A stretch of DNA of 64,000 nt, taken from assembly GCF_004345365.1 (NCBI RefSeq), contig NZ_SLVF01000013.1:124001-188000 (forward strand), in the 5' to 3' direction. Positions 25,782-34,485 of the stretch are shown here, one piece after another (position 1 is the stretch's first letter; every line of letters starts with the position of its first letter). Source of the DNA: Kribbella sp. VKM Ac-2568 (GTDB lineage Bacteria > Actinomycetota > Actinomycetes > Propionibacteriales > Kribbellaceae). Below the pieces are notes generated by a model that did not search any database, was not told the DNA's origin, and saw nothing but the letters and a program-made list of their open reading frames with translations. Made by a program: the position numbers and the translations under genes.

Positions 25782-26713
25782 AGTCTGTGACCGTCACCTC
25801 GATCCGCCCTCGCTCACGCGCTGACGCAACCCCGGCCGCACGTGCGGCCGGGGGGAAGATCTACACGCCGTACAAGTACTGGTTCTACCTGCCCGCCGCG
25901 GTGCTCTACGGCGTGCTGTTCGTTGTCCCGACCTTCGCCTCGTTCTACTACAGCCTGACCCGGTGGACCCTGTTCGATTCGAAGTTCATCGGCCTGGACA
26001 ACTTCAGGCTCTTCTTCTCCGAGCCCCAGCTGGTCAAGGGCTTCACCAACACGCTGATCTACGCGTTCGTCACCTCCGGGTCGAAGGTGGTCCTGGGCCT
26101 GCTGCTGGCCGTGCTGCTGACCTCCCGGATCGTCGGCCGCGCCTATCTCCGGTCGGTCGTCTTCTTCCCCGTGCTGGCCAGCACGATCGGCGTCGCCATC
26201 ATGTTCACCGTGCTGATGAACCCCGAACGCGGGCTGATCAACGGCGCTCTGGGCCTGATCGGCATCGACGGGCCGGGCTGGCTGACAGACCCGAAGTACG
26301 CGCTGATGTCGGTCGCGCTGGTCGACGTGTGGAAGGGCGTCGGGCTGGCCACCCTGATCTACATCGCCGGCATCGTGTCGATCCCGCGCGAGTACATGGA
26401 GGCCGCCCGGGTCGACGGAGCCGGCGCCTGGGAGACGTTCCGCCGGATTGTGCTGCCGCTGTCCCGGCCGGCCACCGTCACCGTGATCATCCTGTCCCTG
26501 ATCGGCGGCCTGCGGTCGTTCGAGCTGATCTGGGTGATGACGCGCGGCGGTCCCGGCTTCACCTCGGACGTGATCGCCTCCGTCATCTACAAGCAGTACC
26601 AGGCCGGGTTCTACGGTCTGTCGACGGCCGGCAACGTGGTGCTGTTCCTCGTGGTCACCGCGATCGTCCTGCCGCTGTCATGGTTCCTGAACCGCAAGGA
26701 GGTGGACATGTGA
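25778..26713 (+). CDS. ABC sugar transporter permease 1 (CUT1)
   Basis: 311-residue inner-membrane permease, MalF-like in position, with six core helices after a ~30-residue cytoplasmic N terminus. The EAA loop that docks the ATPase is EYMEAARVDGAGAWETFRRIVLPLSRP. GTG 25778 overlaps the binding-protein stop as GTGA; a second GTG at 25787 is possible. No ATPase gene is found in this operon: as in many actinobacteria a shared MsiK-type ATPase encoded elsewhere probably energises it. Confidence 0.9.
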   Translation: MKSVTVTSIRPRSRADATPAARAAGGKIYTPYKYWFYLPAAVLYGVLFVVPTFASFYYSLTRWTLFDSKFIGLDNFRLFFSEPQLVKGFTNTLIYAFVTSGSKVVLGLLLAVLLTSRIVGRAYLRSVVFFPVLASTIGVAIMFTVLMNPERGLINGALGLIGIDGPGWLTDPKYALMSVALVDVWKGVGLATLIYIAGIVSIPREYMEAARVDGAGAWETFRRIVLPLSRPATVTVIILSLIGGLRSFELIWVMTRGGPGFTSDVIASVIYKQYQAGFYGLSTAGNVVLFLVVTAIVLPLSWFLNRKEVDM

Positions 26714-27561
26714 GCACCGCCGAACTCGTGAATCACAAGCCGGGCCGCAACTATCTGCTCAGCGCGGTGGCGATCCTGGCCTCGATCGTGGTGTTCGTCA
26801 TCCCGTTCGCCTTCATCGTGCTGACCGCGGTGAAGGACCGGCAGCAGTCCGCGCTGCTCGACTTCTCCTGGCCGCACCAGCTCCGCATCGTCCAGAACTT
26901 CGTCGAGGTCGTCCAGGCTCGCGACTACATGCTGGTGATCGCCTACATCAACAGCACGATCCTGACCGTGGCCAGCGTGACCGGCATGGTGGTGCTGGCG
27001 GCGATGGCCGGATTCGTGCTGCAGCGACGCCGGAGCCGGTGGAACCCGTTCATCAACTTCCTGGTGCTGTCCGGGCTGATCATCCCGCCGGCCGTTGTTC
27101 CGACGATCTGGGTGCTGCAGAGCCTCGGCCTGTTCCGGACCATGTCCGGGCTGATCCTGATCGAGATCGCGTTCGGGCTGTCGTTCTGCATCCTGCTCTT
27201 CCGGGCGTTCGTCGCGACGATCCCCCGGGAGCTCGACGAGGCGGCCATCATCGACGGCGCCGGACCGCTGCGGCTGTTCTTCCGGGTCATCTTCCCGCTG
27301 CTGAGATCGGTCATCGTGACGGTCGTCGTGGTCCAGTCGGTGGCGGTGTTCAACGACTTCGTGAACCCGCTGTACTTCCTGCCGGGCGACCAGAACGCGA
27401 CCGTCCAGCTGACCCTCTACAACTTCCAGAGCCAGTTCAGCACCCAGTACAACCTGCTCTTCATGAACATCCTGCTGATCACCATCCCGCCCCTGATCAT
27501 GTTCCTGTTCTTCAACCGCCAGATCGTCGCCGGCCTGACCTCGGGCGCGGTGAAGGGCTGA
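26710..27561 (+). CDS. ABC sugar transporter permease 2 (CUT1)
   Basis: 283-residue MalG-like permease. An N-terminal helix (NYLLSAVAILASIVVFVIPFAFIVLTAV) precedes five more; the EAA loop reads ELDEAAIIDGAGPLRLFFRVIFPLLRS. GTG 26710 overlaps the permease 1 stop by four bases (GTGA). Last gene of the rhamnosidase-transport operon; a 36-base gap separates it from the next gene. Confidence 0.9.
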   Translation: MSTAELVNHKPGRNYLLSAVAILASIVVFVIPFAFIVLTAVKDRQQSALLDFSWPHQLRIVQNFVEVVQARDYMLVIAYINSTILTVASVTGMVVLAAMAGFVLQRRRSRWNPFINFLVLSGLIIPPAVVPTIWVLQSLGLFRTMSGLILIEIAFGLSFCILLFRAFVATIPRELDEAAIIDGAGPLRLFFRVIFPLLRSVIVTVVVVQSVAVFNDFVNPLYFLPGDQNATVQLTLYNFQSQFSTQYNLLFMNILLITIPPLIMFLFFNRQIVAGLTSGAVKG

Positions 27562-27597
27562 TCCGTACGATGTCGCTATCGGCATCGGAGGGTTTGC

Positions 27598-28236
27598 ATG
27601 GGGTTCTACAGCGAACGCGTCGTACCGCGGATCGTCGACTTCGCCTGTGGGACGAAGTCAGCGGGTCCACTGCGGCGAAGGGTCTGCGAAGGACTGACGG
27701 GTGAAGTCGTCGAGATCGGGTTCGGCACGGGCCACAACGTTCCGTTCTACCCGCTGACGGTGACGAGCGTGACCGCCGTCGAGCCGTCCGATCTCGGCTG
27801 GCGGCTCGCGGCCGACCGGGTCGCGGCGGCCGGCGTCCCGGTTCAGCGAGCCGGCCTCGACGGTCAGTCGCTGCCGTTCGGCGACGACACCTTCGACGCG
27901 GCCTTGTCCACCTGGACGCTCTGCACGATCCCCGATGTGGACGCCGCCCTCCGCGAGGTACGGCGGGTGCTCAAGCCAGGTGGGACCCTGAACTTCGTCG
28001 AGCACGGGCTCGCCCCCGAGAAGGACGAGTCCGTACGCCGGTGGCAGCGGCGCCTCGATCCACTCGAGCAGCGGCTCTTCGGCGGTTGCCACCTCGACCG
28101 GCCGATCGTCGAGCTGGTGACCGCAGCGGGGTTCACGATCACCGAGCTCGACGTCTTCTACGAGAAGGGGTCACCGAAGACGATCGGCGCTTTCTCCCTC
28201 GGAGTGGCGACTTCAGGCAGTCTTTCGGACGAGTAG
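27598..28236 (+). CDS. Class I SAM-dependent methyltransferase
   Basis: 212 residues. Motif I VVEIGFGTGHNVPFYP, the acidic end of beta2 in AVEPSDLGWRLAADR, motif II-like PFGDDTFDAALSTWTLCTIPDVDAALREVRRVLKPGGTLNFVEHG. This is a Methyltransf_11-type fold without a recognisable substrate domain; the subfamily is close to METTL7/PmtA-like proteins, but substrate is unknown. ATG 27598 has GGAGGG seven bases upstream. It could be a read-through member of the sugar operon, though nothing links the functions. Confidence 0.82.
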   Translation: MGFYSERVVPRIVDFACGTKSAGPLRRRVCEGLTGEVVEIGFGTGHNVPFYPLTVTSVTAVEPSDLGWRLAADRVAAAGVPVQRAGLDGQSLPFGDDTFDAALSTWTLCTIPDVDAALREVRRVLKPGGTLNFVEHGLAPEKDESVRRWQRRLDPLEQRLFGGCHLDRPIVELVTAAGFTITELDVFYEKGSPKTIGAFSLGVATSGSLSDE

Positions 28237-28244
28237 ATAGGCCT

Positions 28245-28613
28245 CTACAGGTCCGCGTAGTATCGCTCGACGGCGTCATAGTCCACCGAGCTGTCGGGCT
28301 TCATGCCGAGCGCGTCGTAGTGCTTGCGGCGGGCGCGCATGTCGGCCAGCAGGATCGCCCGCGCGTGGGTGGCCACCTCCTGGGCCACCTCGGCCGGTAC
28401 GACGATCACACCGTCGTCGTCACAGCCGACCATGTCGCCCGGGCTCACCTGGGTACCCCCGCAGGCGATCGTGGTCTGCGTCTCGACCACCTTGATCCGG
28501 CCCGGGATGATGGTGCGGCCGCGGTGCCGCGAGCAGATCGGCGTGCGCTGCGCGGTGATCTCGGCGGTGTCGCGGCAGTACCCGTCGGTGACGATGCCGG
28601 CCGCGCCGCGGGT
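28245..28613 (-). pseudogene. RraA/HMG-aldolase family protein, 5'-truncated remnant
   Basis: About 120 residues matching the C-terminal half of RraA-like aldolases: RGAAGIVTDGYCRDTAEI (with the VTDGxxRD motif), PGRIKVVETQTTIACGGTQVSPGDMVGCDDDGVIVVPAE and a helical tail. Family members are typically 205-230 residues, so roughly 100 N-terminal residues and the start are gone; no start codon with ribosome site is in frame. Homology stops at about 28613, three to five bases from the point where a truncated GntR-type gene begins on the other strand, indicating a deletion that removed both 5' ends. Confidence 0.75.
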
Positions 28614-28615
28614 CC

Positions 28616-29089
28616 ATGGTGGCCACCCTGACCGACCAGGACGTCTTCGAGATCCTGACGCTGCGGTCAGCGCTGGAGCGGCTGGCGATCGAGCTCGGGG
28701 TTCCGGTGCAGGTGCCTGAACGGTTGAAGGTCGCCCAGGAAGCCTTGCTCGAGATGGAGCGCTGCGCTGAGGCACAGGATCGCGGCAGCCTGGTGCAGGC
28801 CGGCTACCGGTTCCACTCGTCGCTGGTCGCGCTCGCCGGACACCGCCGGCTAGAGGAGGCCTACGCGTCCGTGCAGCAGCAACTCCTGCTCTGCATGGCG
28901 CGCAACCTCTATGCCCGCGAGCACTACCACGAGGGACTCCCCGAGCACGTCGCCCGGCACCGGTATCTCCTGGAGCTGGTCGAGGCCGGAGACCCGGCCG
29001 CAGTACTGGCTGAGCTCGCGGTGCACGGAGAGCGTTCCTTCAGCGAGCTTCAGAGCAACGTCGGCAAGCGCTCGGCGAGCAGCTCGTAG
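28616..29089 (+). pseudogene. GntR-family regulator remnant: FCD domain without its winged helix
   Basis: About 157 residues forming an all-helical FCD ligand-binding domain: DVFEILTLRSALERLAIELG, FHSSLVALAGHRRLEEAYASV, HVARHRYLLELVEAGDPAAVLAELAVHG, including the spaced metal-binding histidines of the family. The ~75-residue DNA-binding winged helix expected in front is absent, and the ATG at 28616 has no ribosome site. It abuts the truncated RraA gene head to head. Probably non-functional; an orphan FCD sensor cannot be excluded. Overlaps the 3' end of the aminotransferase by 40 bases. Confidence 0.75.
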
Positions 29090-30195
29090 TCCTTCGGGCC
29101 GTTGTAGGCGTGCGCCGACAGCCGGGTGAACACCCGGCCGTCGAACGCGGTCAGCGTGATCTCGGCCTTCAGGTCGCGGGACACCCGGATCTTGAAGGCC
29201 TCCCCCGCCTCCGGGCTCGGCACGCCGTCGAAGGGCAGTTCCACCAGCCGCATCGTCGCGGCCGGGTGGGCCACCTCCGCCACGCTCGTGCCGAGGGCCT
29301 TGGCGACGATCTTCGCGCCCTCGTCGATCACGCCGGCCAGGTGCGCCCGGCGCCGGGGCCAGTCCAGCTCCTCGAGCACGCGCAGCGACTCCGGCGCCGC
29401 GATCCACGGGGCATAGTCGAAGGTGCCCTGCATGTCGAAGCGCTCGGGCAGGCGCTCGTCGTACTCGGACCAGGAGACGATCAGCGGGAGGGTCGCCGGC
29501 CGCCACTTCTCCGCGACCACCAGACCGGCGGTCGCGCGGGGCGAGGCCGGCCACTTGTGGAAGTTGCCGGTCCAGAAGTCCGCGCCGTCCTCGGCTGGCG
29601 CGTCGATCAAGGCGGGCGCGTGGGCGCCGTCCACGATCGTCGGCACGTCCAGGGTCCTGCAAAGCTCGACCAACTGGCGGATCGGGAACACCATCGCCGT
29701 CGCCGAGCTGATCTGGTCGACGATCAGGGCCGCCGTCCGGTTGTCCAGGGCGGCGCCGATCGTCGCGACCACCGTGGCGTCGTCGGCCTCGAGCGGTACG
29801 TCGACCACGACCACCTCGGCCTGGTTCGCCCGGGCGAACCGCTCGGCGGCGTACAGCACCGCGCCGTACGCGTGGTTGGTCAGCACGATCCGGCTGCCGG
29901 GGCGGATCGGCAGGGCGGCCAGCGCGGCCGTGACCCCGGCGCTCGCGTTCGGCACCAGGGCGAAGCCCGCCGGGTCCGTCTGCAGGAAGGCGGCCAGCTC
30001 GAGCCTGCTCGCGGTCAGCCGGTCCGCGACCGAGCGGAACCAGCGCATCGGGTTGGTCTCGGTCTCGGCGCGCAGTGCGGCCAGAACCTCCTGCGTCCGG
30101 CGCGGGACCGCGCCGTACGAGCCGTGGTTCAGGTGCAGGACGCCGGGGTCGAGGGACCACAGGTCGGGGCGGGGTGCGCTGAAGGCCGTCACCAT
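29050..30195 (-). CDS. Class V aminotransferase-fold PLP enzyme (isopenicillin-N-epimerase-like)
   Basis: 381 residues. Fold marks: LNHGSYGAVP near the N terminus, substrate/PLP-phosphate region VPNASAGVTAALAAL, PLP-pyridine Asp in VPTIVDGAHAPAL and the Schiff-base lysine in GNFHKWPASPRATAGLVV. The closest common annotation is CefD/isopenicillin N epimerase-like, but without beta-lactam genes nearby the real activity (epimerase, lyase or desulfurase-like) is open. Start: ATG 30195, one codon after a GTG at 30198; no clear Shine-Dalgarno. Divergent from the GDPD gene. Confidence 0.82.
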   Translation of the reverse strand: MVTAFSAPRPDLWSLDPGVLHLNHGSYGAVPRRTQEVLAALRAETETNPMRWFRSVADRLTASRLELAAFLQTDPAGFALVPNASAGVTAALAALPIRPGSRIVLTNHAYGAVLYAAERFARANQAEVVVVDVPLEADDATVVATIGAALDNRTAALIVDQISSATAMVFPIRQLVELCRTLDVPTIVDGAHAPALIDAPAEDGADFWTGNFHKWPASPRATAGLVVAEKWRPATLPLIVSWSEYDERLPERFDMQGTFDYAPWIAAPESLRVLEELDWPRRRAHLAGVIDEGAKIVAKALGTSVAEVAHPAATMRLVELPFDGVPSPEAGEAFKIRVSRDLKAEITLTAFDGRVFTRLSAHAYNGPKDYELLAERLPTLL

Positions 30196-30260
30196 CACAA
30201 CGGTACTGAATCGCCCGGCGCCGCGAGCCGGGCGTCCCCCGGTCGGACATACTTCGGCGT

Positions 30261-31016
30261 GTGTACACCTACCTCGACCACGACGGGCCGATCGCGATGG
30301 CCCACCGCGGCGGCGCGTTGCACCCGGACAACATCGGCTTCGAGAACTCGATGCACGCCTTCGAGCAGGCGGTCGGCCTCGGCTACCGGTACCTCGAGAC
30401 CGACCTGCACGCCACCAGCGACGGCGTCGTCGTGGCCTTCCACGACCACCGGCTGGACCGGGTCACCGATCGCACCGGGGAGGTCTCCCAGCTGCCCTGG
30501 TCGGAGGTGCGCAAGGCGAGGATCAACGGGCACGAGCCGATCCCGCTGCTCAGCGAGGTGCTCGAGCGGTTCCCGGAGGTCCGGCTCAACCTGGACATCA
30601 AGGCCGGCAACGGCGTGCTGCCGACCGCGAAGGTGCTGCGAGACCTGAACGCGGTCGACCGGGTCTGCGTGTCGTCGTTCTCGCAGGCCCGGGTCTGGCA
30701 GATCCGCCGGGAGGTCGGCGAACGGCTGGCCACCGGGTTCGGCCACCAGGAGATCGCCCGGCTGCGGTTCGCGCCGTTCCGCCTCTCCTCCCCCGGCGCC
30801 TGCCTGCAGATCCCTGAGTACTTCGGACGCCTGCGGGTGCTCACCCCCGGACTGCTCCGCCGGGCCCATGCCCTGGGCAAGCAGGTGCACGTGTGGACGG
30901 TCGACGACCCCGCCCGGATGCACCGCCTGCTCGACGCCGGTGTGGACGGGCTGATCACGGACCGGACGGACCTGCTCCGCGACGTCCTGATCGACCGCGG
31001 CCAGTGGAAGAGCTAG
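30261..31016 (+). CDS. Glycerophosphodiester phosphodiesterase
   Basis: 251-residue TIM-barrel enzyme that hydrolyses glycerophosphodiesters to glycerol 3-phosphate and an alcohol. The HRGG motif (His15) with FENSM, the ETDLHATSDGVVVAFHDHRLDR catalytic/metal block and the C-terminal VHVWTVDDPARMHRLLDAGVDGLITDRTDLL are all present. No signal peptide, so cytoplasmic. Start GTG 30261; a CATACT hexamer lies seven bases before it and no Shine-Dalgarno is seen, so the transcript may be leaderless. Confidence 0.9.
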   Translation: MYTYLDHDGPIAMAHRGGALHPDNIGFENSMHAFEQAVGLGYRYLETDLHATSDGVVVAFHDHRLDRVTDRTGEVSQLPWSEVRKARINGHEPIPLLSEVLERFPEVRLNLDIKAGNGVLPTAKVLRDLNAVDRVCVSSFSQARVWQIRREVGERLATGFGHQEIARLRFAPFRLSSPGACLQIPEYFGRLRVLTPGLLRRAHALGKQVHVWTVDDPARMHRLLDAGVDGLITDRTDLLRDVLIDRGQWKS

Positions 31017-31023
31017 TCATCCC

Positions 31024-31455
31024 TCAACCGGTGTCGCCCTGGCGGTTCGGGGCCCAGAGGCTGTCCGCGTCGCCGGCTTCGAGTCGGCCTCGGTAGACGT
31101 CGATCTTGTGGTCGATGAGCTCGAGGTTCTCCTCCAGCTCGGCGATCCGGGCCCGCACGTCGGCGCGATGGGCTTCCATCAGAGCCAGCCGCTTGTCCTC
31201 GTTGCCGTGCCCCGCGGCCACCAGTTCGGCGTACCGGCGGATGGTCTTGATGGGCATGCCGGTGGCCCGCAGTCTCGTGCAGACGGTGATCCACTCGAGG
31301 TCGAGCTGGTGGTAGCGCCGGCTGCCTCCGGCGGTGCGGTCGACTGGTGTGACGACCAGGCCGGCGCGTTCGTAGTAGCGCAAGGTGTGCGCGGTGACTC
31401 CGGTGCGGCGAGCTGCCTCGGCGATGCTCAGCCCTGCTTGGTTGACTTCGAGCAT
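31024..31455 (-). CDS. MerR-family transcriptional regulator
   Basis: 143 residues. N-terminal winged HTH: LSIAEAARRTGVTAHTLRYYERAGLV with the RR(Y)H wing, then a coiled-coil dimerisation helix (AHRADVRARIAELEENLELIDHKIDVY). No conserved metal cysteines, so probably an organic-ligand or unknown-signal sensor of the kind that controls its divergent neighbour. The 24-base gap to the MFS gene implies a shared control region. The 3' end lies seven bases from the convergent GDPD stop. Confidence 0.88.
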   Translation of the reverse strand: MLEVNQAGLSIAEAARRTGVTAHTLRYYERAGLVVTPVDRTAGGSRRYHQLDLEWITVCTRLRATGMPIKTIRRYAELVAAGHGNEDKRLALMEAHRADVRARIAELEENLELIDHKIDVYRGRLEAGDADSLWAPNRQGDTG

Positions 31456-31479
31456 GCTCTAAATCCTAGCGTCGCGAGC
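31456..31479. promoter_or_regulatory. 24-base divergent promoter between MerR gene and MFS gene, two overlapping -10 elements
   Basis: Plus strand: TAGCGT ends seven bases before the MFS ATG. Minus strand: TAGGAT ends seven bases before the merR ATG. The two hexamers overlap. This spacing predicts leaderless mRNAs for both genes. A direct repeat CGAGCATG covers both start codons. All from inspection; promoter activity is inferred. Confidence 0.4.
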
Positions 31480-32925
31480 ATGAGTGCTTCCCTCCTTGCC
31501 ACCCACCCGCCAGACCTAGGCCGACGCCGCCGCCTTCTCGTGCTGGCGATCTGCTGCGCCGGCATCGTCGTCGTGGTGATGGACATATCCATCGTCAACG
31601 TCGCGCTTCCGGCGATCCGTCGGGACTTGCACGCCTCCGTGTCCGGCCTGCAGTGGACGGTCGACGCGTACACCCTGGTGCTGGCCTGCTTCCTGCTCCT
31701 GGCCGGGTCCACCGCCGATCGGGTCGGCCGCCGCCGGATCTTCCAGTTCGGCCTTGCCGCCTTCGGGCTCGGCTCGCTGCTGTGCAGTCTGGCGCCGAGC
31801 ATCGGCTGGTTGATCGCGGCGCGCGCTCTCCAAGCCGTCGGCGGCACGATGCTCAACCCGGTCGCGATGGCGATCGTCGCCAGCACGTTCCCCGACCGGG
31901 CCGAACGGGCCAGGGCCATCGGGGTGTTCGGTGCGATGTCCGGCCTGTCGCTGGGGCTGGGCCCGATCCTCGGCGGCGCCCTCGTCGACGGCTTCGGTTG
32001 GCGGTCCATGTTCTGGGTCAACGTGCCGATCGTGGTCGCCGCGATCGTCTGCACCGGGCTGTTCGTGCCCGAGTCCCGCGCCGCCCGGGCTCGCCGGTTC
32101 GATCCGGTGGGCCAGACTCTGGTGATCCTGGTGCTCGGCAGTCTCGTCTACGCGATCATCGAGTCCAGGAAGCTGGGTTGGACCTCGCCGGTCATCCTCG
32201 CCCTGTTGGCCGTCGCAGTGCTCGGCGTCGGCGGAATCCTTGCGTACGAACCGCGACGTAAGAACCCGCTGCTCGAGCTGCGCCTCTTCCGCAGCGTGCC
32301 TTTCAGCTCGGCGATCCTGATGGCGCTTTTCGCCTTGTGCGGGTTCAGTGCCTTCCTGTTCATCACCACCCAGTACCTGCAGGATGTGCGCGGTCTGTCG
32401 GCGCTTGCGGCCGGGCTGTGCGTGCTTCCGGTCGGGGTGCTGATCATCGTGCTCTCCCCGCTCACCGGTCGGATGGTCGGAGCGCGAGGTCCCAGACTGC
32501 CGCTAGTGGTTGCCGGTACTGCGCTGACGCTGGGCGGATTCGCGTCGCTCTGGCTCGGACCGGACACGCCACTGCCGGCGGTGCTCGCGATCTATCTGCT
32601 GTTCGGCATCGCCCTAGGCACGGTCAATCCGCCGATCACCAACTCTGCGATCTCCGGCATGCCGACGTCGATGGCCGGTGTGGCGGCCTCGCTGGCCTCG
32701 GTCGGCCGACAGACCGGTACCACGCTCGGCGTCGCGATCTCCGGGGCGATCCTGGCACCGGCCGCAGCCGTCGGTGGGATGGCGTTCACCCATGCGGAGC
32801 ACGGCGTGTGGTGGCTGGTGGCCGGCCTCGGCATCGGCGTACTCGTGCTGGGGTTGCTCAGCACCGGGCGCCGGGCCGCGGAGACCGCCGCGCGGGCGGC
32901 GACGTTGTTCAGGGGCGCGGACTGA
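31480..32925 (+). CDS. MFS multidrug-efflux transporter (DHA2, 14-helix type)
   Basis: 481 residues. DHA2 signatures: VVVMDISIVNVALPAIRRDLHASVSGLQWTVDAYTLVLACFLLLAGSTADRVGRRRIFQFGL (motifs D1 and A), RALQAVGGTMLNPVAMAIVASTFPDRAERARAIGVFGAMSGLSLGLGPILGGALVDGFGWRSMFWVNVP (motifs B and C). An EmrB/QacA-like exporter driven by the proton gradient. The control by the divergent MerR regulator is inferred from the shared 24-base start region. ATG 31480. Confidence 0.9.
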   Translation: MSASLLATHPPDLGRRRRLLVLAICCAGIVVVVMDISIVNVALPAIRRDLHASVSGLQWTVDAYTLVLACFLLLAGSTADRVGRRRIFQFGLAAFGLGSLLCSLAPSIGWLIAARALQAVGGTMLNPVAMAIVASTFPDRAERARAIGVFGAMSGLSLGLGPILGGALVDGFGWRSMFWVNVPIVVAAIVCTGLFVPESRAARARRFDPVGQTLVILVLGSLVYAIIESRKLGWTSPVILALLAVAVLGVGGILAYEPRRKNPLLELRLFRSVPFSSAILMALFALCGFSAFLFITTQYLQDVRGLSALAAGLCVLPVGVLIIVLSPLTGRMVGARGPRLPLVVAGTALTLGGFASLWLGPDTPLPAVLAIYLLFGIALGTVNPPITNSAISGMPTSMAGVAASLASVGRQTGTTLGVAISGAILAPAAAVGGMAFTHAEHGVWWLVAGLGIGVLVLGLLSTGRRAAETAARAATLFRGAD

Positions 32926-32978
32926 AGTGTTATCGAAGAAGACACCGAGTCCGCCTCTCACCTGGGACACTCCTCCGC

Positions 32979-34352
32979 ATGGGATTCCTCTCGGCGCCTG
33001 CCACCGTCGACAAGCGTGAGTACTGGGGCTTCAGCCTCTACGACTGGGCGAACTCCGGCTACGTCACCACCGTCGGCACGGTGCTCTTCGCGCCGTACCT
33101 CACCTCGGTCGCCGAGACCGCCGCCTGCGGCCGGGTCGGTACGACGGAAGACCCGTGCCACACCAACCTCCAGGTGCTCGGGCTCGGCATCTCCCCCGGC
33201 TCGCTCGCGTTCTACGTCGTCACGGTGGCGACGCTGATCTCGGCGCTGTTCCTGCCGGTGGTCGGCGCGATCGCGGACCGGTCGCCGCGCAAGAAGTTGC
33301 TGATGTGCGGGTTCGCCTGGGTCGGGGCGCTCGCCGCGTGCAGCATGGTGTTCGTCACCGACGGCCGGTGGGCGCTCGGTGCGCTGCTGCTGTTCATCGG
33401 CAACCTGTGCCTGGGGTCGTCCCTGGTCGTGTACGACTCGATCCTGATCGACATCGCCGGACCCGACGACCGCGACGACGTCTCCTCCCGGGCCTGGGCC
33501 TTCGGCTACCTGGGCGGCTTCATCCTGCTGGCGATCAACCTGGGTGTGGTCACCGCGCACGACGCGCTCGGCATGAGCCAGGCCACCGCGGTCCGGCTGA
33601 GCCTGCTCAGCGCGGGACTGTGGTGGGGCCTGTTCACGTTCATCCCGTACCTGCGGCTGCGCGACCGGCCACCCGCGAGCGTTCAACCGGTCGGTGGCGG
33701 AGGCCTGATCAGGCAGAGCTTCGGGCAGCTGTTCGCGACCCTGCGGCACATTCGGACCTACCCGATGACGTTGCTGTTCCTGGTCGCGTACCTGTTCTTC
33801 AACGACGGGATCCAGACCGTCATCTCGGTCTCCTCGACCTACGGCGAGAAGCAGCTCGGGTTCGAGACCCAGGTGCTGATCATGACGATCCTGCTGGTCC
33901 AGTTCATCGCGTTCTTCGGCGCGCTCGCCTTCGGCCGGTTCGCCCGGCGGTTCGGCAGCCAGCGCACGATCATGGGCGGCCTGGTGATCTGGATGGTGAT
34001 CGTGATCGCCGGGTTCCTGCTGCCGGCCAGGCAGATCGTGCCGTTCCTCGCGATGGGCGCGGCGATCGGCATCGTGCTCGGCGGCACCCAGGCGCTGTCC
34101 CGGTCCGCGTTCAGCCAGCTGATCCCGAAGGGCCGCGAGGCGGAGTACTTCAGCCTGTACCAGGCCGGCGAACGGGGCACCTCCTGGCTCGGCACCCTCG
34201 TCTTCGGCCTGGTCCACCAGATCACCGGCTCCTACCGCCCGGCGATCGTTGCCCTCGGCTTCTTCTTCGTCATCGGCCTGGCCCTCCTCTCCCGGGTAGA
34301 CATGCGCCGAGGAATCCGCGAAGCCGGCAACACCCAACCCACCCTCGTCTAA
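32979..34352 (+). CDS. MFS transporter, UMF1/Atg22-like
   Basis: 457 residues, about 12 helices. WGFSLYDWANSGYVTTVGTVLFAPYL at the N terminus and the cysteine-containing loop (AACGRVGTTEDPCHTN) are characteristic of the UMF1/Vps22-like family of actinobacteria; motif A appears as GAIADRSPRKKLLM, and YLFFNDGIQTVISVSSTYG opens the second half. Substrate unknown; eukaryotic Atg22 exports amino acids from the vacuole. ATG 32979, 53 bases after the preceding MFS stop and perhaps in its transcript. Confidence 0.82.
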   Translation: MGFLSAPATVDKREYWGFSLYDWANSGYVTTVGTVLFAPYLTSVAETAACGRVGTTEDPCHTNLQVLGLGISPGSLAFYVVTVATLISALFLPVVGAIADRSPRKKLLMCGFAWVGALAACSMVFVTDGRWALGALLLFIGNLCLGSSLVVYDSILIDIAGPDDRDDVSSRAWAFGYLGGFILLAINLGVVTAHDALGMSQATAVRLSLLSAGLWWGLFTFIPYLRLRDRPPASVQPVGGGGLIRQSFGQLFATLRHIRTYPMTLLFLVAYLFFNDGIQTVISVSSTYGEKQLGFETQVLIMTILLVQFIAFFGALAFGRFARRFGSQRTIMGGLVIWMVIVIAGFLLPARQIVPFLAMGAAIGIVLGGTQALSRSAFSQLIPKGREAEYFSLYQAGERGTSWLGTLVFGLVHQITGSYRPAIVALGFFFVIGLALLSRVDMRRGIREAGNTQPTLV

Positions 34353-34388
34353 CCCACCCCCGCCTGCCACACCCGTGGTGCCCGTCGT

Positions 34389-34481
34389 GCCCTCTCAGGG
34401 GTCAACCCCTAAGAGGGTGGGTTGCCCCATCGGAATCTCAGCGGGCAACCCACGCCCTGAGGGGTTGACCCCTCAGAGGGC
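34389..34481. repeat. Large inverted repeat (39-base arms) between convergent genes, probable bidirectional terminator
   Basis: Arms 34389-34427 and 34443-34481 match at 35 of 39 positions and are separated by 15 bases. Each arm itself contains AGGGGTCAACCCCT-type hairpins, so RNA from either strand would form nested stems. It sits between a plus-strand MFS gene and a minus-strand operon end, the place for a two-way terminator, but is longer than usual for that. Confidence 0.65.
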
Positions 34482-34485
34482 GTCG

